Part shown: positions 38,301-52,475 of the stretch, in pieces
Layout: every line of letters starts with the position of its first letter
Position numbering within the stretch: the first letter of the stretch is position 1
Translations under genes and position numbers: made by a program
Notes under the pieces: generated by a model
Databases searched by the model: none
The model's input: only the letters and a program-made list of their open reading frames with translations
What the model was told of the DNA's origin: nothing
Assembly: GCA_947247005.1 (NCBI GenBank)
Contig: OX365949.1
Coordinates: 4,226,001 to 4,290,000 of the forward strand
Source of the DNA: Spisula solida
Lineage: Eukaryota; Mollusca; Bivalvia; Venerida; Mactridae
DNA length: 64,000 nt
Direction: 5' to 3'

Positions 38301-41300
38301 AGGGATACCGGTATATACACAGGAAGGGATACCGGTATATACCCAGGAAGGGATACCGGTATATACACAGGAAGGGATACCGGTATATACCCAGGAAGGG
38401 ATACCGGTATATACACAGGAAGGGATACCGGTATATACCCAGGAAGGGATACCGGTATATACACAGGAAGGGATACCGGTATATACCCAGGAAGGGATAC
38501 CGGTATATACACAGGATGGGATACCGGTATATACACAGGAAGGGATACCGGTATATACACAGGAAGGGATACCGGTATATACACTCACACAATTCGTTAG
38601 TAGAGGATCCGTATGTGTATCGAGTCTGGAAAAACTTTTTTATACTATTCACACCAGCTACTGCAGCTGCCTCCTAGAATTGGAAATCCGAATTATAACA
38701 ACTTTATCTACATTGTATACCCGTAGCACAACTAGCCAATGATCTTATATAACTGGTCCAATATAGAGATAGGATCTCTGATGACGTGTCCACTATTTGA
38801 GCCAATGATCTTATATAATGAGTACAATCCAACATATTTCATGTACTTGTATGCTCACCCGCTTCGTTCAGGTGACAGAATAATGATTATAGAATGTGAG
38901 CTGCATGACCTGGATTTGATCTCTATATTGGACCAGTTATATAAGAGCATTGGTTTAAATAGTGGGCACGTCATCAGATGTTCGATCTCTATATTGGACG
39001 AGTTATGTAAGATCATTGGCTCAAACAGTGGGCACGTCATCAGAGGTTTGATATCTATATTGGACGAGTTATATAAGATCATTGGCTCAAATAGTGGGCA
39101 CGTTATCAGGTTGGATCTCTATATTGGACGAGTTATGTAAGACCATTGGCTCAAATAGTGGGCACGTCATCAGAGGTTTGATCTCTATATTGACCGAGTT
39201 ATGTAAGACCATTGGCTCAAATAGTGGGCACGTCATCAGAGATTCAATCTCTATATTGGACGAGTTATGTAAGACCATTGGCTCAAATAGTGGGCACGTC
39301 ATCAGAGGTTTGATCTCTATATTGGACGAGTTATGTAAGACCATTGGCTCAAATAGTGGGCACGTCATCAGAGATTCAATCTCTATATTGGACGAGTTAT
39401 GTAAGATCATTGGCTCAAACAGTGGGCACGTCATCAGAGGTTTGATCTCTATATTGGACGAGTTATGTAAGATCATTGGCTCAAATAGTGGGCACGTCAT
39501 CAGAAGAACGATCTCTATATTGGACGAGTTATATAAGATCATTGGCTCAAATACCAGGGGGTAGTGAACAAGTCATCAGAGGTTCGATCAAAATATTGGG
39601 TATGCTAGTGTGTACATTGGCTATAATATAGTCAGCAACTTGTCAGTGGCGTATGGAACAGCATGCTAGCATTGGTAATAAATATTTTCAGAATAACTTG
39701 TCGAGAAGACCATAAGTGTGGTTTGGGTTAGTAAAGTGTAGCATTGTAAACAGTAGCACAGATGGTGATTGAACCCGAATCCGGGTCTCGGGTGCAAAGC
39801 GTGCATTCTACCTCTAGACCACTTTTAATCATGTACTTAGTTACTGTCAGTCTGTGAAATATGAAGCCCAACTTACCTGATCGTTTGATTGATTGACGTC
39901 ACTTATACCCGTACCATGTACTATAACATACATTATACTTGATAAAATGACAGTATAATATGACATACTATGATGTTTGAAAACCACTTACAAGTTCTGT
40001 ACTATCAGCTGGATATAGTGAAGTATAACCCCATGGATAGAGCCACATCTGTCCGTATGCGTGTATAGTTAGGTAAGCATCAAACATATATCCATTGGTA
40101 CCCAGATAGTTCACTATATTTTTGGTCTCTGGCTCAGAACCTGCTGATTCACCACTGTATAGATCACTACATGGATTGGTACTTCCACCAACACCTGTCA
40201 AATATAAAACAGAATTCCTCCAATGAAACGAAAGGAAAACACTCGAACAAAATCGATACTCTGTAGCCATGGTGAACCAGACAATAATCGAATGGACTAA
40301 AGGGAAACAACTCAATAAGGTAATCGGGATTGGTACAAAAGCGAGAGAACTTTTGAAAACAGGGTCTGATGTCTGGACATGCGTGCAAGAAAAAGAGAGT
40401 TTTGATAGTTAACTAATTATTCAGGACGTTTATAATGGTAAAAATTGTTATTTATAAAGGCAATAGAGCTAGGCGATTGCTCAACCAAGTTGTTTTACAA
40501 ATTAGGAGCATATTCGTATTACATGCTCTTCATTCTCAGTCCGGATATTTTAGTCTTCGGTATGACGCTACTATAGAGCGATCCCGAGACATACCACATT
40601 TGAAACGAAGTTTGATTGAAGTTTCTGATACGCTAAATGTGGACTAGGGAGTTATTGGGCTACTTTGGTATGGCGATCGAACATCCAAATGCATGGTTAA
40701 GTAGATCATAATGTCGGACAGGGAAGGCTCTGATTAAACAACAGACGCAGCCGAACACGAGCAATTATATACACTTGCAGATGCATACATGTTTTTGTAA
40801 TAGTTGTAACACAGGGTATTGACGCATATTACATGTAATTTTGCATGTGTGTGTTTGCCCTATACACGTAGCTCATACACATATAAAGGGAAACAACGCT
40901 ATCTTGATAGTGGTCATTGATTTCAACGAGGTACACATACTTAAAGTTATGGAGGAAACCCTCTTGCTATTCGATAGAATGGAAAAAACCCTCTTGCTAT
41001 TCGATAAAAAGATGATACAAATCCTTATCATCTTCGGGTCTAAACATACCCAACTTTCATTATTGTACTGATAATCCGCGCGTCGATAAAATTTACATTA
41101 AAAGTAGAAGGGGAAATTTAGTTTAACGCTTATAATTCCTTAACGAATTAAAATATCAAATTTGTATTTAGCACAAAAGTTTATTTCATCTTTACACATT
41201 ACTATCGTTATTTTTAATTATTCTTAAATCTAAAACATTATGGGCGAATTTAACTTTGAAAATTATCATTCTTGAATTATTCTATATTCTTTGTAAAATT

Positions 41301-44300
41301 AGCGACTTCGGCAGAAATTGTCCGTTAAACTTGGTGTTTAATACTCTATATCAAGTTTATCACACACAATATCTAAAATGTATTTACCACATTAGATAGT
41401 AAATTTATTTTACTTTCGAAACATGTAAAAATAAATGAAAGATTTTGAAAATTTTATGGGCGTTTGTAACATTGAAATTAATCATTACTTAAATTTGTTT
41501 AGCGCTTATTAATTCGGTAAAGTTCGTTAGCTGCCGGAATTTACCGAGCTAATTATCTGCGCACAGCATGGCGTCCAATTTAACTGATCGGATTATATAG
41601 CCTGCAATAAAACATAACTTATCTTATCTTTATTTGTACCCTTAGGCAATGATGCTTTTCTGTTGTTACATACAGGGATTTGTTTTTATAACAATTTAAA
41701 TTTGAAGTGTGAAGTTAATTTACACAACATAAACATACATTTATGAAGAATTTCCTTCATAACTAACTGAAATATTTGTTATAATTTTAACCCGGGATGT
41801 TAAATCCACGAAATTTGATTAACAATTCTTTTTTAACATGCATCTATATAGCGTTCCTGATTTAAAGCGGCTGTTTCATTATTTTATATGCCTCATCTAT
41901 ATAACATCATCATAAAATTAAAACAGATACACCTGAGGTCATTCTCACTAGAAATTGAAACTAGAAACTTTTAATACAGCCTTTAGAACAACTAGATATA
42001 ATTAAATTGACTATAATTTGAGCTTAATATATTTAGATCTTTGTTAAATACTAGTATAATAGAGATCAGGGTTATTCATACACAAATGTGCCCACCAGCG
42101 ACCAATTGTTGAATGAAAGGTATTTATTGTTCATTCACCCAATAGACTGTCGGTGGGCACATTATGAGAGATCATGCTTGTATACAGTGTTAGTCATACA
42201 CACATATGCCCACCAGCGAGCAATTGATGAATGAAAAGTTTTTATTGTTAATTCATCCAATAGACTGTCGGCACTATGTATATCACATAACACTGATTGC
42301 TAATCCATGCTGGTTGCGGTATGTTTTAATAAGGGAATGTTGAACAGTATATGTTGGATATACCGGGCTTGATTGCTATCTGCAATTGATGAATTTAACT
42401 TGATAGAAATAAGTCTACGTTATGTTTAAACTCTATTCCTGAGTTTACTGTTTCTATTATAAAAATGCTATTTAATTATATATCATTATGTAAAATAAGT
42501 TGACAATTTGCACACATTTATTTTGTCTCACCATCTGTATTATAATGATTATGAGTAAAGACAATACAATAATATTCATAATTTTAGTGAGTCGTACATC
42601 TTAAACCGGTTTGAATACTTTCCCGATGCTGATAGCAAAAACAGAAAACGTATATAAAAAGGAGGCTTTTACAACTGAGACAAATTCTAAACTCAGAATC
42701 ACGTTGCAGTTTTTTTATTGATTTGGACTGAACAACCACCTGTTTTAAACAGCCATTATCATACAATGAAAAATTTTCCTCATATTAAAATCGCTGGAAA
42801 GTCAGTTAAATGTCAAAATGCCTATTTGTGTGACATTTCGGCTTACACCTATTATACCACGGATATACACTATACACTCCCGTATTCTTTGATTATACAT
42901 AACATAACATTTATACAGTTAATTTCATAACCCACGGAACATAGACGATACACATGTCATCATACAAATCACGCATGTTAATTAAACAAATACAAATGCA
43001 TAATTAAGTATATTTCCCCCCATGTACATAGTAACAACACACACAATCAACGAAGTCTTAATCATGCATGTTCTAAAAACTAAATTATTTCATATACACA
43101 GAGACAAGTACCCTTCGCATGTACAAAATGTCAAAAATATAAAATGTATAATAATTATTGCTGTGAGGGCAAAAACCCCTTAGGCAAATGATAGGCATTA
43201 CTTATATTCCGACTTCCCGTGGAGTTTGCACAGCGTGATTACGCAATCAAGATAAGAGCGATCAGATTAAAACTGGTATAGCCCCAAATAAGGAAGATAA
43301 CTGTTGTTACTTGTTAGTTAAAGAAAATGGGAATATTGCCGTGAAACAAATTGTTGGACATGAAAGTCAGAAGACAACGTCAGTTTTTGCCGATGTCAAA
43401 ATGCATGAACTGCATCTACCTTAAGACGAGGAAAATATTAACATTATCACCCCTTAAAGTAAACACATGTAATGATACACATGTAATGATAAGACTGTAT
43501 TTACTCGGTGCCCATTGGTAGGGAAAGTTTCTGTTGAGGTCCACACCACGACATGATGTTCCTGTGGTGACTCGTCGATTCTTTCGCCACAGACGCTCCT
43601 AAAAACAAAACAAACAATGATCATATTTAAAGTCTTCACTCGTGTCTTTCTTACAAACTCATAGTGTAACAGGCGCTCTCAGCAGGACCTTTGTATACCC
43701 TAACAAGTAAACTCATTGTGTTACAGGCGCTCTCAGCAGGACCTTTGTATACCGTAACAAGTAAACTCATTGTGTTACAGGCGCTCTCAGCAGGACCTTT
43801 ATATACCCTAACAAGTAAACTCATTGTGTTACAGGCGCTCTCAGCAGGACCTTTGTATACCGTAACAAGTAAACTCATTGTGTTACAGGCGCTCTCAGCA
43901 GGACCTTTGTATACCGTAACAAGTAAACTCATTGTGTTACAGGCGCTCTCAGCAGGACCTTTGTATACCGTAACAAGTAAACTCATTGTGTAACAGGCGC
44001 TCTCAGCAGGACCTTTGTATACCGTAACAAGTAAACCCATTGTGTTACAGGGAAACCAAGAAAACAAACCCTTATAAAGAGCAGATACTTATTAGACTGG
44101 AAGATTCTGAATAAATGCTATATGCCCAGTGAAAATAGCATACACATAGGCATAGCCAAACTAGTATCTTCCTCCTACGACCGGACACTGTCGTCTATGG
44201 AAACATATGAACATACTGTATTTGATGATTTTCCTGACAATTAAACTTTCCCTTTTTTTAATTTGAAATTTGAAAATCATCGCCGGACCCCTACTTTCTC

Positions 44301-47300
44301 AGGTCTGCTTCGCTACTGATCAAGTTTCTACTACAATTGTAACTTAAAACCGAATATGATACCAAGGGTTTCGACGAGGACTCTAAATATGAAACTATAC
44401 CCACTTACAGTACTCGTGTATTCATAACCGTCTGGATTAACCACAGGGACTAGATATATGTCATATATATCCATAACAGCATTTATGTTCGCATTTGACG
44501 AATGGTATGCCAACTGAAAAGAACAAAGACAAAATACTTGTATAATAAATCACAAGACGATATGACCGACATACATACACACACACAGGTACACAGACGC
44601 ACTGACAGACACTCACACACACACAAACGCACTAACTGACATGAAGCCACACATGCACACACATAAATTCTAAATGTTTGTACCAATCGTTAAACGGACC
44701 TAAGATTACATGCATTGGCTGTTTAAAAGCCTGTCATACTCAATGATAAAATATTATGAAAATTGACTTATGTTAATGTAATTTTTATTTTTTAATTTTA
44801 AAGACACATTTTTTTGAGTAATCATAGCAATAAGCATGAGTTAGTTTACCTGTTCAATCATATAAATGACCGTTGCCGGGGCAACCCATTCTCTGGCATG
44901 AATACCTCCATCAACAAAGATCTTTCTCTTGCTTGAAGAACCGCCACTCTTAGAAAGCTACAAACAGTAAGAATATGTAATTATCAATTGTTTCTTTGTC
45001 ATTTTATAAGTTTTCTTAATGGAATTTGAAATACTATTCATAAAATATCATAGCAGTCGATCCAAATGTATAGAGGGGTTTTGTGGTTTTCCCTACAAAA
45101 TGGATCAAAAAGTCCCAAATCAATAAAGTAACGTTGAAAACTAGCATATTGAGCTGTATCACGTTTTGGATGATGGTTCCGGTACTTTGCAGATTATAAT
45201 GATGTAAACATCCAAAAACACAAAAGTTGTAACCTTGGCACCTTAAGTTATTCTATCAGCATTAAAAAATACAAATATAGTTCGTGACTATAAACTGTAC
45301 TTATTCAAGTGCCGACATTTATAGTTTTTACGAGAGGTGTGCCCCCACTTATATTTGAACAGAGCTGAACATCTGATAAGTTCATGCTGACACGCTGTAA
45401 ACGAAATGTCTCTATACAGCCATGTATAGTAATTTTTTATTTTTGCATTCTAGTTAGTTAGACCCCAAATAAACAATATTGTAGGGGCATTGTTTTGAGC
45501 TTTTTTAAGACCAAAAACGCCAATTGATGGTGTAAACATTGACCGAGTGTAATCAATGCTGTTTTATCGTTAAGATTCCAAAGTTTATGAATGCAGGATT
45601 GTTAGACTTCGGCATTTACTATTCTGGTGTAATATACTTGGGATATGTCTTCTTAATGTATCGAATAGCGTGATTGTAAACGTTAGGAGCATAGCACTGT
45701 GCGGTAACTTTTCCTTTTGTATATTAAATATATGTGTTATTGTATTAGTTTTAACAAACAACAGCACCAGTCATGCAACCAGGTGCGAACTCATGTTGCC
45801 TAACGAATGTTAACTTTTTGGTAGTCTCGTAGACATTACTCAAATAACAATCTGTTCTTTTACCATAAATATATCAATGATAAAGCATTACCTCATCAGA
45901 GGTGACAAAGTTATCGAAATACCGTTTTGTGTAGCATGTACGGGGTTTAAGACGATTGTCTCCCTTGGATTTCTTTTGTAAAATCGCTGATGAACACCGA
46001 TTGTTTTTTCAGAGCATGGCAATCACCATTTTCGAAATTACTTGATCCATACTTCCAAAGGATGCTCCTACCTTCATTAAACTCCCCATTTTTGGTTATT
46101 GGAGTTATCCTAGCTATATATGTTTGAAGAAATCGTCACTTTTTGGCATTTTTTAATATTTTGTGTCATTTCACATATAAGACCAACATAACATAAAACA
46201 CCCTTCTAGGGACGAAGAATACTGATAGTCTCCACAGAAACGATATATCTATGATGTATTAACACCTTCTTGGTTCTTATTTTGGAGTAATTGGCCTTCA
46301 AAAAGTCAAACGCCACATCCTCTACGGAATTGCTGATTTCGGCTCGAATCATATTGCAAACAAACCAAACGGTAAGTGCACATGTTATCTGACATATTAT
46401 TTTACGCAGTTCGAAAGAGTTATTTCATTTATATCGGGTTAGCCCTTTGGTATGGTAAGAGCCTGTTCATGTTCATGTCAAGGTTTCATTTTTCAGTATA
46501 TTTTCAACAAGTACGCATTTGTAATGACTCGAATGCGATATATTTTGACATATGCAGTCAGCACGTACCCTATTTGGACCAAACACTCCCCCAGCCAAAT
46601 CAGATTTTATAGGTAAACAATGATAAGGTTGAATTAACTGGGGGAGTAGTAGGGTACGTGCTGACTACCTATGTATTTTGACATATGATCGGTAGAATGG
46701 AGCATTACATAATGGAGTGAACATGAAAGGAGAAATGAATATGACAAATAATGAAAGGATGTAATGAATGGTGTATGGATGAAAGTAGTAACGAATGGAC
46801 GGTGTACGAAAGGAGCATAAACGCAAATTCGTTACAACTAGTATACAAAAATGTACATAGCTAGTTCGCCTAGAGTATGATAGAGATGATTGATACATAG
46901 CTAGTTCGCCTACAGTATGATAGAGATGACTGATACATAGCTAGTTCGCCTACAGTATGATAGAGATGACTGATACATAGCTAGTTCGCCTACAGTATGA
47001 TAGAGATGACTGATACACATATTGTTCGCCTACAGTATGATAGAGATGACTGATACACATATTGTTCGCCTACAGTATGATAGAGATGACTGATACATAG
47101 CTAGTTCGCCTGCAGTATGATAGAGATGACTGATACATAGCTAGTTCGCCTACAGTATGATAGAGATGACTGATACACATATTGTTCGCCTACAGTATGA
47201 TAGAGATGACTGATACATAGCTAGTTCGCCTACAGTATGATAGAGATGACTGATACACATATTGTTCGCCTACAGTATGATAGAGATGACTGATACATAG

Positions 47301-50300
47301 CTAGTTCGCCTACAGTATGATAGAGATGACTGATACATAGCTAGTTCGCCTACAGTATGATAGAGATGACTGATACATAGCTAGTTCGCCTACAGTATGA
47401 TAGAGATGACTGATACATAGCTAGTTCGCCTACAGTATGATAGAGATGACTGATACACATATTGTTCGCCTACAGTATGATAGAGATGACTGATACATAG
47501 CTAGTTCGCCTGCAGTATGATAGAGATGATTGATACATAGCTAGTTCGCCTACAGTATGATAGAGATGACTGATACATAGCTAGTTCGCCTACAGTATGA
47601 TAGAGATGACTGATACATAGCTAGTTCGCCTACAGTATGATAGAGATGACTGATACACATATTGTTCGCCTACAGTATGATAGAGATGACTGATACATAG
47701 CTAGTTCGCCTACAGTATGATAGAGATGACTGATACACATATTGTTCGCCTACAGTATGATAGAGATGACTGATACACATATTGTTCGCCTACAGTATGA
47801 TAGAGATGACTGATACACATATTGTTCGCCTACAGTATGATAGAGATGACTGATACATAGCTAGTTCGCCTGCAGTATGATAGGGATGACTGATACACAT
47901 ATTGTTCGCCTACAGTATGATAGAGATGACTGATACATAGCTAGTTCGCCTACAGTATGATAGAGATGACGGATACATAGCTAGTTCGCCTACAGTATGA
48001 TAGAGATTACTGATACACATATTGTTCGACTACAGTATGATAGAGATGACTGATACACATATTGTTCGCCTACAGTATGATAGAGATGACTGATACACAT
48101 ATTGTTCGCCTACAGTATGATAGAGATGACTGATACATAGCTAGTTCGCCTGCAGTATGATAGGGATGACTGATACACATATTGTTCGCCTACAGTATGA
48201 TAGAGATGACTGATACATAGCTAGTTCGCCTACAGTATGATAGAGATGACTGATACATAGCTAGTTCGCCTGCAGTATGATAGGGATGACTGATACACAT
48301 ATTGTTCGCCTACAGTATGATAGAGATGACTGATACATAGCTAGTTCGGCTACAGTATGATAGAGATGATTGATACATAGCTAGTTCGCCTACAGTATGA
48401 TAGAGATGATTGATACATAGCTAGTTCGCCTACAGTATGATAGAGATGACGGATACATAGCTAGTTCGCCTACAGTATGATAGAGATGATTGATACATAG
48501 CTAGTTCGCCTGCAGTATGATAGAGATGACTGATACATAGCTAGTTCGCCTACAGTATGATAGAGATGACGGATACATAGCTAGTTCGCCTACAGTATGA
48601 TAGAGATGACTGATACATAGCTAGTTCGCCTACAGTATGATAGAGATGACTGATACATAGCTAGTTCGCCTACAGTATGATAGAGATGACTGATACATAG
48701 CTAGTTCGCCTACAGTATGATAGAGATGACTGTACACAGTTATAGTACATGTATTATTAATATTATATCATCATATTTACCTTAATCATATCCACGTTAC
48801 GTCCTTCATATGAGGTTCCCAATGTCTCTACCTGTGCTATAACACCATTTGGTAAGCTAGACTGTACCACTGCCCCCAAATAATTCATAATCTAAACGAA
48901 ATAAATATATTTAACACAACCATTTCATTTAAGTTATACAAGTTACAGCATTATAGTTCACGTTCAATTTGATAATGTGACAACGACTGTGTGAACATAC
49001 TGTGCTTGTAGATAAATTGAATAAGATGGACTGGTAGTTTTCATAAAACATATTGTTATATCTGCAATAGTGTAAACGAACAAAAATTGTTTCAATCTTA
49101 ATTGGGTTTTCCGTTAACGTAATGTAGACATTGCGATTGATTTCTTGACCCTTATCAAAGACTGAGTAGTAGTATAGTATAATTATATAGTCAGAATTGC
49201 CGAAGTAATGTATATATATATCATTGCTATGGCATTTTACATTGATGTTAACTGAAGCGATGTGGCTAAATCCAATGATAATTTATTGGGTGTGTCTTAA
49301 TATTCAAAGGAATGAGTGCAATTACTACAGTGCAGGATAATATTATCCTGCACTGTGGTAACTGCACTCGTATACCATTGTTCCTACTTGAACCGTACAA
49401 TAGTCATCTTTTAAGACAAATTTGACTAGCATTTCGATGGCTTAGAAGAATTAGAGTAAACATACTAGATATATTTTGAGAAAAAAGGCAAACTACATTA
49501 CTTATGGAAAAAAAGCTTTCTGCACTTTACTTCGGCCAACGTGACCTCTATCGTGTTCCATGGTCGAATTGTATTGGAGTCTACACTTTAAAATGTGTTG
49601 GTGATTTTTATTGGACATTTTAATCGGTCAGCACTGTCAAACATCTAGAAACGCCTTAGGTTTACAAAGTGACAGCCAATGATATAAATTAGAAAGAAAA
49701 CTCACGGTCGGTTGTTTATTTTGTCTCGGGCCACGCCCTAGATAAAATAAGACAACATCGCGTTTGCGTTCTCTTTCTATAACTTAAAACAAAGGATTGA
49801 GCCTTGCTGTATTGCTACATTTAAGAAAATGGGTTTATCGAACATGGAATTGATATGAGAGATACTGGTACATTGGATATATTGACAACAACATGCACTG
49901 GAAGCATTTTAGGGGGAGCGTCAACGTATCAATTCCTTCTCTACTAATGTGACACCGAATACAATGTAGGTCTACAGTAAACGCTATTTTTTGACTCTTT
50001 AACTGTCGAATACGTGTACACATGTAATCTACATAAATGTTTACCGTTGCGTATGTGTTATATCGTTCTAGGTCCAAAACACCCGACATTGACTTAGTAG
50101 CACGTCGATGGTTATAGCTGTGGTCGTGTTCGTCTACCAACCTAGAAAACATGTTACAATCTGAAAAGTCACCCGTCTCATTTTAATTTGCATTTGTTGA
50201 AAATTTTATGAAACCCGTTTAGTGACACCGTCGTTTATTTTAGTCATGATTACTATGATTCAACTTATTAGTCTTGAAGAATTTGATATAACCTTTACAA

Positions 50301-52387
50301 TAGTACTGGTGCTATAAAACTATGCACGTGATAGATCGTGTTGCCGAGGGCCAGTCCTGTAAGCACATTCGATAGAGTCCTATAGTACTAGATTGTCCCT
50401 CATATACAGTGGTGGGTTAACCTAACTTGGTCAGTTTACAGTTTACTACTGTCAGAGAAGGCATAACCAATCAAAACGCGGGAATAAAGAAACCAGATAC
50501 TATACTAGTAGTCATGAAAAATCGGACTCAACAGAAACTGCCAAGCACAACTTGAAGGAATACATACAAATAAAAAACAAAATATTGACCACAAGCATAC
50601 GTAACAATGCGCACAATAAAACTGAACAGGAAGCCCAAGCCCGGTCTGTAAGGCAGCTAAGGGATCTACCAACCTCTCTAGCTCAGAATCATGCTTAGGG
50701 GGGTCGGGGCCAGGTGAAAGGCCCTTTTAGTATTATATTATACTACTGTGATTATACTATCATACATTTTACTCAAATTGTAAAAACATGACACACGGCT
50801 ACCTATGTGACAATGTCTCATCAAACACGAAAACCTATGTGACAATGTCTCATCAAACACGAAAACCTATGTGACAATGTCTCATCAAACACGAAAACCT
50901 AAGTGACAATGTCTCATCAAACACGAAAACCTATGTGACAATGTCTCATCAAACACGAAAACCTATGTGACAATGTCTCATCAAACACGAAAACCTATGT
51001 GACAATGTCTCATCAAACACGAAAACCTATGTGACAATGTCTCATCAAACACGAAAACCTAAGTGACAATGTCTCATCAAACACGAAAACCTAAGTGACA
51101 ATGTCTCATCAAACACGGCTACCTATGTGACAATGTCTCATCAAACACGAAAACCTAAGTGACAATGTCTCATCAAACACGTAAACCTAAGTGACAATGT
51201 CTCATCAAACACGAAAACCTATGTGACAATGTCTCATCATAAAAAAGTTAAGTGCACTGTTATCGATTTAACAATACAATAAATACATAACTTCACAATA
51301 TCTACACACTGCATATCAGTCGGGTATGATTACTTGTTTGTAGTTTACTGCAATCGTGTAATTAAGTAAATTTGGACACGTCAAAAACAGCACTATCCTT
51401 ACTTCTGAACATCTTCAATCATTGTAGTAACATCAGCATCGATTGCTTCCAGTTCATGCAGGAAATCTTCTAGATGATGGGGTCCAACTCGTATTGTCAT
51501 TGTGTCATTAGAATGTTTGGGCATCTTCCAGAAATCAAGCTAAAAAGGACAATTTTATATTTTTAGTTAATGCCATCACGGTAGCAATTGTTTATTCGCA
51601 TATATACAAAGACACAACAATATTTACTCTGTATAAAAATACCTGACTAAGCTTGAATTGCTTTGCGAAAAATTAAATATTCCATTACGTCTAAACTACA
51701 TACATGTACCATTTATCTAAAAAGGTACCTATTTCATTTTATGATACATTTTCAACAGAGCCTCGTTTTGACCCTTAGTATTCTGATTGACGGTGCCAAC
51801 TTTATCACTTACAAAAATAACAATATGAATAAAGCAATCATATGGTAAATTCCAGTTCAAAATTATTAATATGAACATTAGACGCCTGTATCTAGTGAAA
51901 CTGTCGCTCTTTAAAACACGGGTTTTTAACGGAACTCGCGAAACTCATGGAATTTGTTTTTCAAGTAATTTCCGTGACTTTCCCGGGTTGTCCGCGAATT
52001 CCGAATGTTCCGTGTTTTGTTTACTCCTGGATGTGCTGTATTGCGTGGCTCCTCTGAACTATAAAATTGAACAATTGAAATGGCGTCCTGCAGTTTTGTT
52101 GTGAATATTGGGAGAGAATCCTTAGAACTATTGGTCAGTTGTCGATTAGAAGGGGATCATACATTATATATTGAGGTCTGTGAAGTTGGCAGTTAGCTGT
52201 TAGTTGTTATTTCAGAAGTTAACTCAAAATCTAATTTTCAAGTGAACTTCTCACAGAAGTCAACTCAGAAGTTAACTCAGAAGTTAAAATAAGTAATAAT
52301 AATAACTCAACATTTAATTTTCGAGTGAACTTCGAACAGAAATTAACTTATAATGTAACCTTATATATTGGGGGTACATTATAGCAC

Positions 52388-52475
<88 letters not shown>

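Noticed and set aside
38085..38742. Four long overlapping frames on both strands
   Set aside because: All are readings of the 24-bp minisatellite (8 codons).
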